A DNA stretch of 21,161 nucleotides from a virus: positions 1 through 21,161 of IMG/VR virus record IMGVR_UViG_3300044640_000457; one strand, given 5' to 3'. The position numbers and the translations under genes were made by a program. The notes beneath the pieces are model-generated. The model searched no databases, was not told the DNA's origin, and was given only the letters and a program-made list of their open reading frames with translations. This document shows positions 1 to 7,875 of this stretch, piece by piece; the first letter of the stretch is position 1, and every line of letters begins with the position of its first letter.

Positions 1-225
1 CACACAATCCCGACAATCCTGCACTGTGCCCAAGCCCATTGCCACCCCCGCAAATATCCCATGCTCCTACGTCGCCCATGCACCGCCCAATCACCCCACG
101 CATCACCCCATGCCGTAGCTCACGCCCCCGTCGCCTATCGCCTAGCCTATCCCCTTCCCGCCCTGTTATAAATTCCCCTATTTCCGCCAGCTTATCCCCT
201 ATTATCAAACACTTAGGGGGGTAGG
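1..225. other. C-rich non-coding leader with strong strand bias
   Basis: No convincing gene is present. The + strand is strikingly rich in C with many CCCC, CCCATGC and CCCCTAT runs (CCCCTATT near 175 and CCCCTATT near 196) and very little G until about 205, where it flips to G-runs (GGGGGG near 206, GGCGGGGGG near 236). Short reading frames on both strands give only low-complexity Pro/Ser/Arg or Gly translations. Its position immediately upstream of the small terminase gene is where many phages keep a packaging-recognition (pac or cos) region or the late promoter region, but no specific site can be named from sequence alone. Confidence 0.5.
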
Positions 226-458
226 TCAAGCCGGAGGCGGGGGGTTGTATACGGGCTGTTTATGGGCATAGCAGCTCCCTGCGTGTGCCCTTAATCCAAA
301 CTGCTACCCCGATCCAGCCAAAAGTAGGTATGAATGTGCTAGCAGTTTGGAAGGGATAACTGCTAGGAGTTGGGAAAAGTGGGGCTTCGACAACGCGCTT
401 GACGGGTCGGGCGAAAAATGGCAGGGATGAGGGATAGGTCGGCGATGTAGAGGTAGTT
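226..458. other. Intergenic region with repeat cluster upstream of terminase genes
   Basis: This stretch holds no gene that can be supported. It contains a widely spaced inverted repeat (296-306 and 340-350) and an extra copy of the same core at 358-367. A TTGACG-like hexamer lies at 400-405 but there is no good TATAAT-like partner at the usual distance, so a sigma70 promoter is only possible. The last bases hold the ribosome binding site of the small terminase gene (AGAGG at 449-453, five bases before the ATG). Confidence 0.4.
296..350. repeat. Inverted repeat CCAAACTGCTA / TAGCAGTTTGG
   Basis: The arms 296-306 (CCAAACTGCTA) and 340-350 (TAGCAGTTTGG) are perfect 11-base reverse complements separated by 33 bases. 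A further direct copy, AACTGCTAGG, follows at 358-367. The same CCAAACTGCTA string recurs at 18999-19009 beside the lysis genes. The long spacer argues against a simple terminator; a protein-binding operator or a duplicated and diverged hairpin is as likely. Confidence 0.6.
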
Positions 459-1097
459 ATGACAGAAGTTCCAGAAGGGTTTATAGCGAAGAAGGATTAT
501 TACTCGCTTGATAGCGAGCGGTATCAGGGTATTGGGGCGGCGAAGGGCTATGACCAGTCTCATGCTCGGATACAGAAGACCCGATACACACATGAGGCTA
601 TGATTGATATCATCATAGCCGAGCCGGGGGTGAAGCAGAATGAGCTCGCGACTCGCTTTGGCGTGACGGTTCCTTGGATCAGCCGAATTATTGGCTCGGA
701 TGCTTTTCAAGGCGCACTGGCGAAGCGGAGGGAGGAGCTCACCGACCCTTTTCTCGTAGCGACTCTGGAGGAGCGGATGACCGGAGTCGCAATGCAGGCG
801 CTTGATGTGATTGGGGAGAAGCTTGCTCTAACGCAGAACGTCGATGTGGCGTTGAAGGCTTATGATATTTCGATGAAGGCTCTAGGCTTCGGCGCAAAAA
901 CAGGCTCGAATACGTCTATTCAGAATAACTTTGTAGTCGCCCTCCCGCCGAAGGCGCTTAACTCCACCGACTGGGCGAAGTCTCACGGCGGAGGCGACGG
1001 GCATACGATTGAACGTAAATCTTTCACATCCACGACCAATCACGACCCGCTTGAGCAGCCGGAGGCTATGAAGATCGTGAAAGACTCCGATGTCTGA
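459..1097 (+). CDS. Terminase small subunit (212 aa)
   Basis: Small terminases bind the packaging site on the phage DNA and hand it to the large subunit. The protein has a helix-turn-helix region at about residues 58-78 (GVKQNELATRFGVTVPWISR), followed by a charged helical segment (about 83-115) that would suit ring oligomerisation, and a polar, probably disordered C-terminus. Length is normal for the family. The start at 459 is supported by AGAGG five bases upstream. The stop overlaps the large terminase start by eight bases (1090-1097), pointing to translational coupling. The assignment rests on the HTH, the size and the position directly before an unmistakable large terminase; sequence families of small terminases are very divergent. 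Confidence 0.85.
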   Translation: MTEVPEGFIAKKDYYSLDSERYQGIGAAKGYDQSHARIQKTRYTHEAMIDIIIAEPGVKQNELATRFGVTVPWISRIIGSDAFQGALAKRREELTDPFLVATLEERMTGVAMQALDVIGEKLALTQNVDVALKAYDISMKALGFGAKTGSNTSIQNNFVVALPPKALNSTDWAKSHGGGDGHTIERKSFTSTTNHDPLEQPEAMKIVKDSDV

Positions 1098-2586
1098 TCA
1101 AACTGTTCTCTGGTCTCCCCAACCCGGCCCTCAAACCGCGTTGCTGGAGTGCCCGATATTCGAGGTCTTTTACGGCGGAGCTCGAGGCGGGGGGAAAACA
1201 GAATCCTCCATCGGTGACTGGCTACAACACTCTTCCGAATATGGCGAAGGCGCGATTGGCATCTTCGTCCGGCGGAAATTCAAGCAGCTTGCCGAAGTCA
1301 TCGCTCGGACGAAGCAGATATTTCCAAAACTCGGCGCGAAGTATAACGAGCAAAAAGCTGAATGGCGGATGGGAAATGGCGCTCGGCTCAAATTCGTCTA
1401 TTTAGAAAGAGACTCTGATGCGGAAGAATACCAAGGACATAACTACACCCGAGTCTACGTGGAGGAGGTTACTAACTTCCCTTCACCATCTCCTGTTGAT
1501 AAGCTGCGCGCTACTCTTCGATCTGGCACTGGTGTTCCTGTCGGTATGCGGCTTACTGGTAACCCTGGAGGTCCTGGGCATAACTGGGTGAAAAAGCGTT
1601 ACATTGACCCCTGCAAAACAGGGTTTAAAGTCATAGCGGAGGAGTGCGAAATTGAAATCGACGGGGTTAAGCAAACTGTCAAACTCGAAAGAGTCTTCAT
1701 CCCGTCAAAACTTGGTGATAACGTCTTACTAATCCGAAATGACCCGACTTACGTCCTACGCCTCCGACAGTCCGGTTCGGAGCAGCTTGTCAAGGCATGG
1801 TTAGAAGGTAACTGGGACATTGTAGACGGAGCATTTTTCGATGAATTTAGTGAAGCCCTTCACGTTAAGCCAAATTCAATCATTTCAGCCATTACTCCGC
1901 AGACTATCCGGTTCCGATCTTTCGATTGGGGTTCCGCCCGACCGTTTTCGGTGGGATGGTATGCGATATGTGATGGACTCTGGCCTCGGGAAAACCCCCT
2001 TCCCCATGGAGCTATTTTTAAATACCGAGAATGGTATGGAGCCAAGGGCCCAAACATCGGATTAAAAATGACCGCTCGCGAGGTCCAAGAAGGCGTAACA
2101 GAGGGCGGAGTTCGCATCTCCGACGGTATACTTCAAATGGAAGAGGGCGAGCGCATCCGCTACGCAGTTGCCGACCCTGCAATCTTCATCCGTAACGGCG
2201 GACCCTCCATCGCCGAGAGTATGGCTAAATGCCGCTGGCGGCGGGCGGATAACAAACGCCAAGCAGGTTGGGAAGCCGTGCGACAACGACTTGCCGGCGA
2301 AGACGGAGTTCCGATGCTGTATTTCTCCGACCAGTGCGAAGATACTATCCGGACTCTGCCCACCCTCCAGCATGAAGAGAAGAATATCGAAGACCTCGAC
2401 ACCGATGCAGAAGATCACGCGGCGGACGAGCTCCGTTACGCCTGCATGTCCCGTCCTTGGAAGCCCGCCCCTCCAGTCATCGCACAAGGGCTACAAATGC
2501 CTCTACTCCCAAATCAAATGACGATAAGCCAACTTGTAGAGCGAAATCGTCAAACTCGTATATTGAAGGAAATAGAAAATGCTTGA
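1090..2586 (+). CDS. Terminase large subunit, ATPase and nuclease (498 aa)
   Basis: This is the DNA-packaging motor, which hydrolyses ATP to drive DNA through the portal and cuts the concatemer. The N-terminal ATPase shows a Walker A loop at about residues 28-38 (YGGARGGGKTE), a Walker B at 121-127 (RVYVEEV, catalytic Glu adjacent) and a TGNPGG coupling motif at 156-161. The C-terminal RNase H-like nuclease shows acidic residues in FDWG (Asp279), VADPA (Asp362) and HAADELRY (about Asp446), the usual order for the metal-binding triad. Length is typical for a full enzyme. The start at 1090 overlaps the small subunit gene, and the end overlaps the portal start by eight bases, so the three are probably translated in a chain. 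Confidence 0.96.
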   Translation: MSDQTVLWSPQPGPQTALLECPIFEVFYGGARGGGKTESSIGDWLQHSSEYGEGAIGIFVRRKFKQLAEVIARTKQIFPKLGAKYNEQKAEWRMGNGARLKFVYLERDSDAEEYQGHNYTRVYVEEVTNFPSPSPVDKLRATLRSGTGVPVGMRLTGNPGGPGHNWVKKRYIDPCKTGFKVIAEECEIEIDGVKQTVKLERVFIPSKLGDNVLLIRNDPTYVLRLRQSGSEQLVKAWLEGNWDIVDGAFFDEFSEALHVKPNSIISAITPQTIRFRSFDWGSARPFSVGWYAICDGLWPRENPLPHGAIFKYREWYGAKGPNIGLKMTAREVQEGVTEGGVRISDGILQMEEGERIRYAVADPAIFIRNGGPSIAESMAKCRWRRADNKRQAGWEAVRQRLAGEDGVPMLYFSDQCEDTIRTLPTLQHEEKNIEDLDTDAEDHAADELRYACMSRPWKPAPPVIAQGLQMPLLPNQMTISQLVERNRQTRILKEIENA

Positions 2587-4615
2587 AGAAAACGGGTCAG
2601 ACAAGGCCAAGGATTTCCACAAAAAATGGATGGCGGAAATCTCCGACGCTTTAAAGCGCGAAAAGGCCTATCGCAAGGCGGGACAGGAGTCTGTCGATAT
2701 TTACGAAGCCAAGCATCCGGAACAAGTCCCGTTTAATATCTTATATTCCAACGTCGAGGTGCTCCAGCCCGCACTTTACAACGCCAAGCCCATTCCTATC
2801 GTAACTCGGAAATACAAAGACCCAGACCCTGTAGCCAAGGTCGCGGCGGAGGTTTCTACTCGGTTGTTGAAATACCTCCTCGAAAGCGAGTCCGCTACTT
2901 GTGACAGCTTTGACGAGGGGACTCAGGCCGCGGTCCTCGACTGCATCGTGACCAATCGCGGGCTTAACCGCTTCAAATACATGGAAGATAAGTCCTACGC
3001 AGGAGAAGGCGTTTACGCCGAGTCAGTCCGATGGGACAAGTTCATTCACGGCTACGCGCGGACTTGGAAAAAAGTCCCTTGGATCGGCTTCGAGTGGGAT
3101 ATGACAAAGGAAGAAGTTGCGGAGAACTTCCCCGACGCTCAGGGCGTAGATTTCAGCAACCTCGCAGAGGATGAGGACGAGTCCAACGACAAGACCGAAA
3201 CCCACGAGCAACGCTCGGGCGTAAAACTCGCCAAGGTTTACGAGATCTGGGATAAAAACACTCGGACCATGTTCTTCATCTCTGCAATCTTCCCTAACGG
3301 CGTTTTACGCTGGACGGAGGACCCTTTAGAACTTGTAAACTTCTACCCTATTCCAAAGCCCCTCAATCTATTCCGCAAAATCACGACTTTAATCCCAACA
3401 CCTTTATACGAGGTTTACAAATCCCAAGCCCAGGAACTGAACGAAGTCACCCGACGGCTTAAAGCCATTGTAAAAGCCATGAAGGTTCGCGGGATGTATA
3501 ACAGCACTATTGAGGGAATTGAAAAAGTCCTCATGGCAGAAGACAATACCTTCACACCGGTCGAAAACATGGGCTCTATGCCTGATGGCAGCACCATCGA
3601 CAAGATGCTCTGGTTCATGCCTTTACAAGAGCTCTCAACCACGGCACAGAACTTATTCTCCGATCGTGAGCGGGTTAAGCAAGTAATCTACGAGATCACC
3701 GGCATCTCCGATATTCTTCGCGGAGCTTCTGTAGCTTCCGAAACCGCAACGGCTCAGAATATTAAAAACCAATGGGGGTCTTTGCGGCTTAAGAAAATGC
3801 AAAAGGAGGTCCAACGCTATTGCCGTGATGCTCTTGCAATTATGCTGGAAATCGCAGTTACTTCTTTTGACGACAAGACCATCGCAGCCATGACGGGGCT
3901 TCCTTTAATGTTTGAGGAAGATAAGAAGAGAATCCAACTCGCCCTTGAACAGGCGCAAACACAACCAACCGATTCACCTCCTCCAGAAGTCGAAAAGGCT
4001 ATGGCGGCTCCGAGTTGGGAAGTGGTCCTAGAACTCCTCCGTGATGATAAACTCCGGTCATACAAGATTGATATCGAGACTAATTCAACCATCGACGCCG
4101 AGGCCGCTCAGGATAAGCAAGACATAGCGGAGTTGCTTAATTCCGTTTCTCAATTCCTAAACGGAGTCGCTCCGCTCATCGAAAAAGGCGTCTTGCCATT
4201 CGAGATCGCGAAAGAGATGCTTCTATCAGTCTCCCGCCGCTATACCTTCGGCCCTCAACTCGAAGATGCTCTTCAAATGATGGCAGCGCCTCCAAAACCT
4301 GAGGAAGGCCCAGACCCCGCAGAGCAGGCTAAACTTCTCCAACTACAGGAGCAAGCCAAGATCGACCAGCAAAAAGCTCAACTAGAGATGCAAATCATGC
4401 AGATGGAGGTCGAGTCGAAAAAAGAACTAGCTCAGCTAGAGTCCCAAATTCAGAGAGAAGAATTTGCGATTAAACAAGCCGAACTCCAACTCCAAAAGGC
4501 CGCACTGTCCATGAAACTTCAAGTCCAAGAGCGCCAGCATAAGCTAAAAATGGAAGCCATGAACTCCCAACATGAAGCTTCGGAAAAGAAGGAAGAGTCC
4601 GATGCCTCTGTATAA
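2579..4615 (+). CDS. Portal protein, P22-like (678 aa)
   Basis: The portal is a dodecameric ring at one capsid vertex through which DNA enters and leaves, and on which the tail is built. Size (678 residues) and the central segment at about 368-410 (YEITGISDILRGAS, then ETATAQNIKNQWGSLRLKKM) are those of P22-type portals. The C-terminal part, about residues 577-678, is almost entirely Gln/Glu/Lys-rich helix and would form a long coiled coil; in P22 a comparable C-terminal helix makes the barrel that reaches into the capsid. The gene starts inside the end of the large terminase gene and ends 14 bases inside the next gene, so co-translation is expected. Confidence 0.93.
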   Translation: MLEENGSDKAKDFHKKWMAEISDALKREKAYRKAGQESVDIYEAKHPEQVPFNILYSNVEVLQPALYNAKPIPIVTRKYKDPDPVAKVAAEVSTRLLKYLLESESATCDSFDEGTQAAVLDCIVTNRGLNRFKYMEDKSYAGEGVYAESVRWDKFIHGYARTWKKVPWIGFEWDMTKEEVAENFPDAQGVDFSNLAEDEDESNDKTETHEQRSGVKLAKVYEIWDKNTRTMFFISAIFPNGVLRWTEDPLELVNFYPIPKPLNLFRKITTLIPTPLYEVYKSQAQELNEVTRRLKAIVKAMKVRGMYNSTIEGIEKVLMAEDNTFTPVENMGSMPDGSTIDKMLWFMPLQELSTTAQNLFSDRERVKQVIYEITGISDILRGASVASETATAQNIKNQWGSLRLKKMQKEVQRYCRDALAIMLEIAVTSFDDKTIAAMTGLPLMFEEDKKRIQLALEQAQTQPTDSPPPEVEKAMAAPSWEVVLELLRDDKLRSYKIDIETNSTIDAEAAQDKQDIAELLNSVSQFLNGVAPLIEKGVLPFEIAKEMLLSVSRRYTFGPQLEDALQMMAAPPKPEEGPDPAEQAKLLQLQEQAKIDQQKAQLEMQIMQMEVESKKELAQLESQIQREEFAIKQAELQLQKAALSMKLQVQERQHKLKMEAMNSQHEASEKKEESDASV

Positions 4616-5015
4616 TTTTATCTGCGAGTCCGGTCATAAGTTCGAGCGCATGGTCCGGTTAGACGACTTTGACGACTTACAACATTGTGCTTGTCAATCC
4701 CCCGCAACCCGCGTTATTAGTCCGGTTAGGTTCTCTGTCGAGAACGTAGGTTACGACTGCCCCGTGACAGGAGAGTGGATTGGCTCTAAAGCTCAGCATG
4801 AAAATAACCTTGCAAAACATGGTTGTAGGGTTTACGAGACTGGAGAGACGGAGCAAGCAAAGAAGGCAAAGGCAAGTGCCGATGCGGAATTTGAGAAAGA
4901 GTTAGACAAGACAGTGGAAAAAGAGTTTGAGTCCCTATCCTCGGCGAAAAAGGAGGCACTGGCAACAGAGCTTACCGCAGGGGCTGATCTCGGCTACAGC
5001 AGGAGTGCCCTATAA
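4602..5015 (+). CDS. FmdB-type zinc-ribbon phage protein (137 aa)
   Basis: I place the start at 4602 (MPLYNFICE), not at an in-frame ATG at 4572, because GGAAGAG at 4591-4597 is correctly spaced and the MPLY-aromatic beginning is the hallmark of FmdB-type zinc ribbons. Possible metal ligands are Cys8, His12, Cys29 and Cys31; the first knuckle is unusual in having Cys-x3-His in place of Cys-x2-Cys. A second motif at 50-79 (GYDCPVTGEWI, then KHGCRVYE) is common in phage proteins between portal and capsid genes. The C-terminal half is charged and helical (KKAKASADAEFEKEL). The role in head assembly is unknown. It overlaps the portal gene by 14 bases and the scaffold gene by one. Confidence 0.75.
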   Translation: MPLYNFICESGHKFERMVRLDDFDDLQHCACQSPATRVISPVRFSVENVGYDCPVTGEWIGSKAQHENNLAKHGCRVYETGETEQAKKAKASADAEFEKELDKTVEKEFESLSSAKKEALATELTAGADLGYSRSAL

Positions 5016-6076
5016 TGCCGCCTTTTAATGATGATGTAAACCTTGACGACACCAATTCAGAAGAGTTGGACATCTCCGCCGGTTTGGCGGATATAGCCTC
5101 AGAGCTTTTTGGGCAGAGTGACGACGCCGAAAGTTCGACTCAACTGGAAGGGGAGGACGCGACTTCGGGGGTCACGCCGACGGAAGCTGATGGCGCTCCT
5201 CCCCAAACCGAGTCTGAGGTGAAAGGAGGTGAGCAGCAATCTACTGTAGACGGTGCGGAAACTGGAACGGAAACCCCCTCTGCACCGTCTACTTGGTCTA
5301 AAGAAGCCGCAGGAAAGTGGGATAGCGTCGACCCGTCTATCAAGGCGGAAATCCTCAAGCGTGAACAGGATATGTTTAATGGTTTGGAAGCTTACAAAGG
5401 TCGAGCCGAAGTCGGTGATCGGTATGAAGGCGTCATTGCTGAGTTCAAGCCCATACTCGAGAGTGAGGGCATCGACCCCGTTGAGATGTTCGGTAATTTC
5501 GCGGCCAACCACTATCTGCTCAGTCGAGGGACTGCCGAGCAAAAGCTAACCATAGCAACTAACCTGCTCAATCACTACGGCATCCATCCGAATCTTGTTG
5601 CCGAGAACATGGCCAATACTCCAGCGGTCAATCCAGAGGTCGAGGCTTTGAAAGCCAAGATCGCGGAACTCGAAACCGGCGTTAAGTCCATAACCAATCG
5701 CGAGCATGAACAAGTTCGCCAATCCTTCGCGCAGCAGGTCAATAACTTTGCCGCCGACCCCGCCCATCCACATTTCGAGGAAGTCAGCGAAGACATAGCG
5801 ATCTTCCTCAAATCGGGGGTTTGCAAAACCCTCGCCGAAGCCTACGATAAGGCAGTCTACGCCAATCCTGTTACTCGGCAGAAGGAGATCGAACGGATAA
5901 CATCCGAGACGGTTACCTCCGCACAAGCTCAGGCGCAAACCCGCGAAGATACTAAAGCCCGTCGAAACGCTTCAAATGTGACTGCCATTCCCAAGTCCGC
6001 GAACGGAACGGTTCCGGTCGGAACGATGGACGACACGCTCGCAGCTACTCTGGCCGCTATCGAGGCCCGTGGCTAA
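5015..6076 (+). CDS. Capsid scaffolding protein (353 aa)
   Basis: Scaffolds guide capsid protein into a correctly sized procapsid and then leave or are degraded. The layout fits: an acidic, disordered N-terminus (residues 1-95, rich in Asp, Glu, Ser, Thr), the motif PSTWSKEAAGKW about residues 91-102 followed by a REQDMFNGLEAYKGRAEVGDR stretch seen in many such phage proteins, a helical middle with a short coiled coil near 205-235, and a helical, basic-spotted C-terminus that would contact the coat. It sits directly before the capsid gene. The start overlaps the previous stop (TAATG at 5013-5017). Assignment is by character and position; no catalytic protease motif is seen. Confidence 0.8.
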   Translation: MPPFNDDVNLDDTNSEELDISAGLADIASELFGQSDDAESSTQLEGEDATSGVTPTEADGAPPQTESEVKGGEQQSTVDGAETGTETPSAPSTWSKEAAGKWDSVDPSIKAEILKREQDMFNGLEAYKGRAEVGDRYEGVIAEFKPILESEGIDPVEMFGNFAANHYLLSRGTAEQKLTIATNLLNHYGIHPNLVAENMANTPAVNPEVEALKAKIAELETGVKSITNREHEQVRQSFAQQVNNFAADPAHPHFEEVSEDIAIFLKSGVCKTLAEAYDKAVYANPVTRQKEIERITSETVTSAQAQAQTREDTKARRNASNVTAIPKSANGTVPVGTMDDTLAATLAAIEARG

Positions 6077-6083
6077 TTATCAT

Positions 6084-6092
6084 ATAGAAAGG
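6084..6092 (+). promoter_or_regulatory. Strong ribosome binding site of capsid gene (ATAGAAAGG)
   Basis: ATAGAAAGG lies seven bases before the capsid ATG in an AT-rich leader. Nearly the same leader (ATAGAAAGGAAATATAATG) precedes the decoration gene at 7131, and related forms precede the genes at 7945 (GAAAGG) and 17937 (ATAGAAAGA). These genes start after a real intergenic gap, unlike most others here, which overlap their neighbour. The shared leader suggests high, independent translation initiation for abundant products. Confidence 0.55.
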
Positions 6093-6099
6093 TAACATT

Positions 6100-7074
6100 A
6101 TGCCAAGTCCTAGTGCAACCTTCACCGAGCTGGTTTCCACAACTTTCCGGAACCACTCGAAAGACGTGAAGGACAACATCACCCGCAACAATGCGCTTTA
6201 TGCGTATATGATGAAAAAGGGTAATTATCGTAAGGAAGATGGCGGTCTGACCATCACAACCCCACTCGATTACAACACAAACGGAACATACCAGCGCTAC
6301 TCCGGTTATGACGTATTGAACATTCAGCAAAGTGATGTCATCACTGCCGCTGAATACCAATGGCGTCAAATCGCGCTTAACGTCGTAGCTTCTGGCCTTG
6401 AAATGCGGGTGAACTCAGGCTCAAATAAGATCTTGTCGCTAGCGAAAGCTCGCATCAAGAACGCTATGCGGACCTTCAAGAACAACTTCTCCTATGACCT
6501 TTACAGCGATGGAACCTTGCCAAACCAGATTAACGGTCTGCAAGCTCTAGTCTCCGACACAGGCACAGGTTCAGTTGGCGGTATTGACTCCTCAGCTTGG
6601 CCTTTCTGGCAGAATGCTGTTCAATCCGCAGCGGCTCCGTTGCAAGGCGGTGGTGCGATTACGGTATCAGCGACAACGATCGAAGCAGGCATCATGCTTC
6701 CATTGTGGTTGAACCAAGTTCGTGGTGACGACAAGCCAGATATCATCCTCGCGTCAAATGACTGGTTCAGCTTCTATGAGGCTTCACAGGTGTCTTTAAA
6801 GCGTTATACTGACGATAGCTCTGCTAGCGGTGGCTTCACGACTTTGAAGTATAAAGGCGCTGACGTGATCTTCGACGGCGGTTCGGGCATTCCCGCAGCT
6901 CATATGTATTTCCTAAACACAGACTACCTCGAACTTGTAGTTCACAAGGACGCGGACCTGTCGATACAGGAAGATATGAAGCCTTACAACCAAGACGCTG
7001 TGGTAATTCCAGTGCTTTGGATGGGTAACTTGTCCGCTACCAATCGTCGCCTCCAAGGCGTAGCGAAAGCGTAA
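6100..7074 (+). CDS. Major capsid protein (324 aa)
   Basis: This protein should form the icosahedral shell. Evidence is the position after portal and scaffold, the length (324 residues, usual for HK97-fold coats), a strong leader with its own ribosome binding site, and sequence character: an N-terminal helical stretch (residues 1-45), a TITTPLDYNTNG segment near 54-65, a QWRQIALNVVASGLEM strand region near 87-102, a DLYSDGTLPNQINGLQALV segment near 130-148 recognisable from phage capsid proteins of this type, and a C-terminal domain ending VVIPVLWMGNLSATNRR. There is no N-terminal prohead protease site or delta domain, consistent with a separate scaffold. Codon use and composition match the neighbours. 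Confidence 0.88.
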   Translation: MPSPSATFTELVSTTFRNHSKDVKDNITRNNALYAYMMKKGNYRKEDGGLTITTPLDYNTNGTYQRYSGYDVLNIQQSDVITAAEYQWRQIALNVVASGLEMRVNSGSNKILSLAKARIKNAMRTFKNNFSYDLYSDGTLPNQINGLQALVSDTGTGSVGGIDSSAWPFWQNAVQSAAAPLQGGGAITVSATTIEAGIMLPLWLNQVRGDDKPDIILASNDWFSFYEASQVSLKRYTDDSSASGGFTTLKYKGADVIFDGGSGIPAAHMYFLNTDYLELVVHKDADLSIQEDMKPYNQDAVVIPVLWMGNLSATNRRLQGVAKA

Positions 7075-7076
7075 TC

Positions 7077-7108
7077 TGATAGCAGTTATCTTCGAATAAC
7101 CACTATCA
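7077..7108 (+). other. Interrupted hairpin after the capsid gene
   Basis: TGATAG (7077-7082) pairs with CTATCA (7103-7108), then a CA/CA internal loop, then GTTAT with ATAAC around a CTTCGA loop. There is no U-tract; the next gene's leader follows at once. It may protect the 3' end of the capsid message or mark an RNA processing point. It also contains TAGCAGTTAT, resembling the repeated core seen near 340 and 19033. Confidence 0.4.
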
Positions 7109-7130
7109 ATTTCAATAGAAAGGAAATATA

Positions 7131-7859
7131 ATGCCTTATTCAGCATTAGACAGTCTGGCAGGCTTGCAGCAAATTGCGCTGTTTGGTCTGCCGGATACCA
7201 CAAGCCGCCAGCAACCCGGAATGCTTATCACTGCTGTTGATAACTATTGGGGAGCTGGAGAGTTTATCTATGTTCGGGCTGCGGCGACTATTCGTCAAGG
7301 TGCGACTTGTGCGCTCACTCCGGCTGTAGCCAGTGGTGCTTACCGCTTTGACGCAACGGAAGTCAGCAACACGGCTAACCTTGGCCAGATGGTTGGTATC
7401 GCAATGACTCCAATGACTGTCGGCCAGTTTGGCTGGCTTTGCATTTCGGGTGTAGTTCCAGCACTTGCCAACGCTACTGTAGCAGCCAACACTGCTACAG
7501 GTATCGTGGCCGCTGGCCAGCTTGGTGCTAACTCCGCCGGTAAGCAGATCGTCAACGCTCGCGTTGTTGCTCCTGCGACTACCACGGTTGTTAAAGCCAA
7601 CTCGGTCGCAAACTCCGGTTCGAACCGTTTGCAGGTAACAAACTCCGATGGCTGGTTCATCGGTGCTTACCTGTCCGGCACTGGTATCGCGGCAGGGACT
7701 ACCATAACCGACATCTCGCCGGACGGGACTCAGGTGACGCTAAGTGCTGCGACAACAGCCGCTGTCAACGGCTCGGTCACTGCGACTTACAACAACGCGA
7801 CAATCTTCTACAACGTGTTGCACATTAACCGTCCATTCGCTCAGGGTGCAATCACCTAA
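7131..7859 (+). CDS. Probable capsid decoration (head fibre/cement) protein (242 aa)
   Basis: Position right after the major capsid gene, with the same strong leader, suggests a highly made head protein. The translation is rich in Ala, Thr, Val and Gly and poor in charge, typical of beta-sandwich cement proteins. The N-terminal half (to about residue 130, with GQMVGIAMTPMTVGQFGWLCISGVVP) resembles the decoration/stabiliser domains of phage heads. After an Ala/Thr-rich linker, residues about 163-225 (DGWFIGAYLSGTGIAAGTTI, then DGTQVTLSAATTAAVNGSVT) read as a separate small beta domain of a kind found scattered in phage surface proteins. The function is inferred, not demonstrated. Confidence 0.6.
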   Translation: MPYSALDSLAGLQQIALFGLPDTTSRQQPGMLITAVDNYWGAGEFIYVRAAATIRQGATCALTPAVASGAYRFDATEVSNTANLGQMVGIAMTPMTVGQFGWLCISGVVPALANATVAANTATGIVAAGQLGANSAGKQIVNARVVAPATTTVVKANSVANSGSNRLQVTNSDGWFIGAYLSGTGIAAGTTITDISPDGTQVTLSAATTAAVNGSVTATYNNATIFYNVLHINRPFAQGAIT

Positions 7860-7875
7860 GCGATGTCAAAGGCGA

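Noticed and set aside
1-103. Minus-strand frame open to the left edge of the window
   Set aside because: It is Gly-rich, caused by the C-rich + strand, has no good start context and would be the only gene on that strand.
39-224. Short + strand reading frame in the leader (61 residues)
   Set aside because: The translation is low-complexity Pro/Ser/Arg created by the C-rich DNA, with no ribosome binding site and no recognisable pattern.
400-405. TTGACG as the -35 of a late promoter
   Set aside because: No convincing -10 hexamer lies 16 to 18 bases downstream, so I do not call a promoter.
363-710. Minus-strand frame of 115 residues opposite the small terminase gene
   Set aside because: It lies antiparallel to a well supported gene, has no ribosome binding site and no recognisable motif; all supported genes run on the + strand.
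4572-4601. Longer start for the zinc-ribbon gene
   Set aside because: It adds a basic stretch unlike the family, while the ATG at 4602 has a well spaced ribosome binding site and the expected MPLY beginning.
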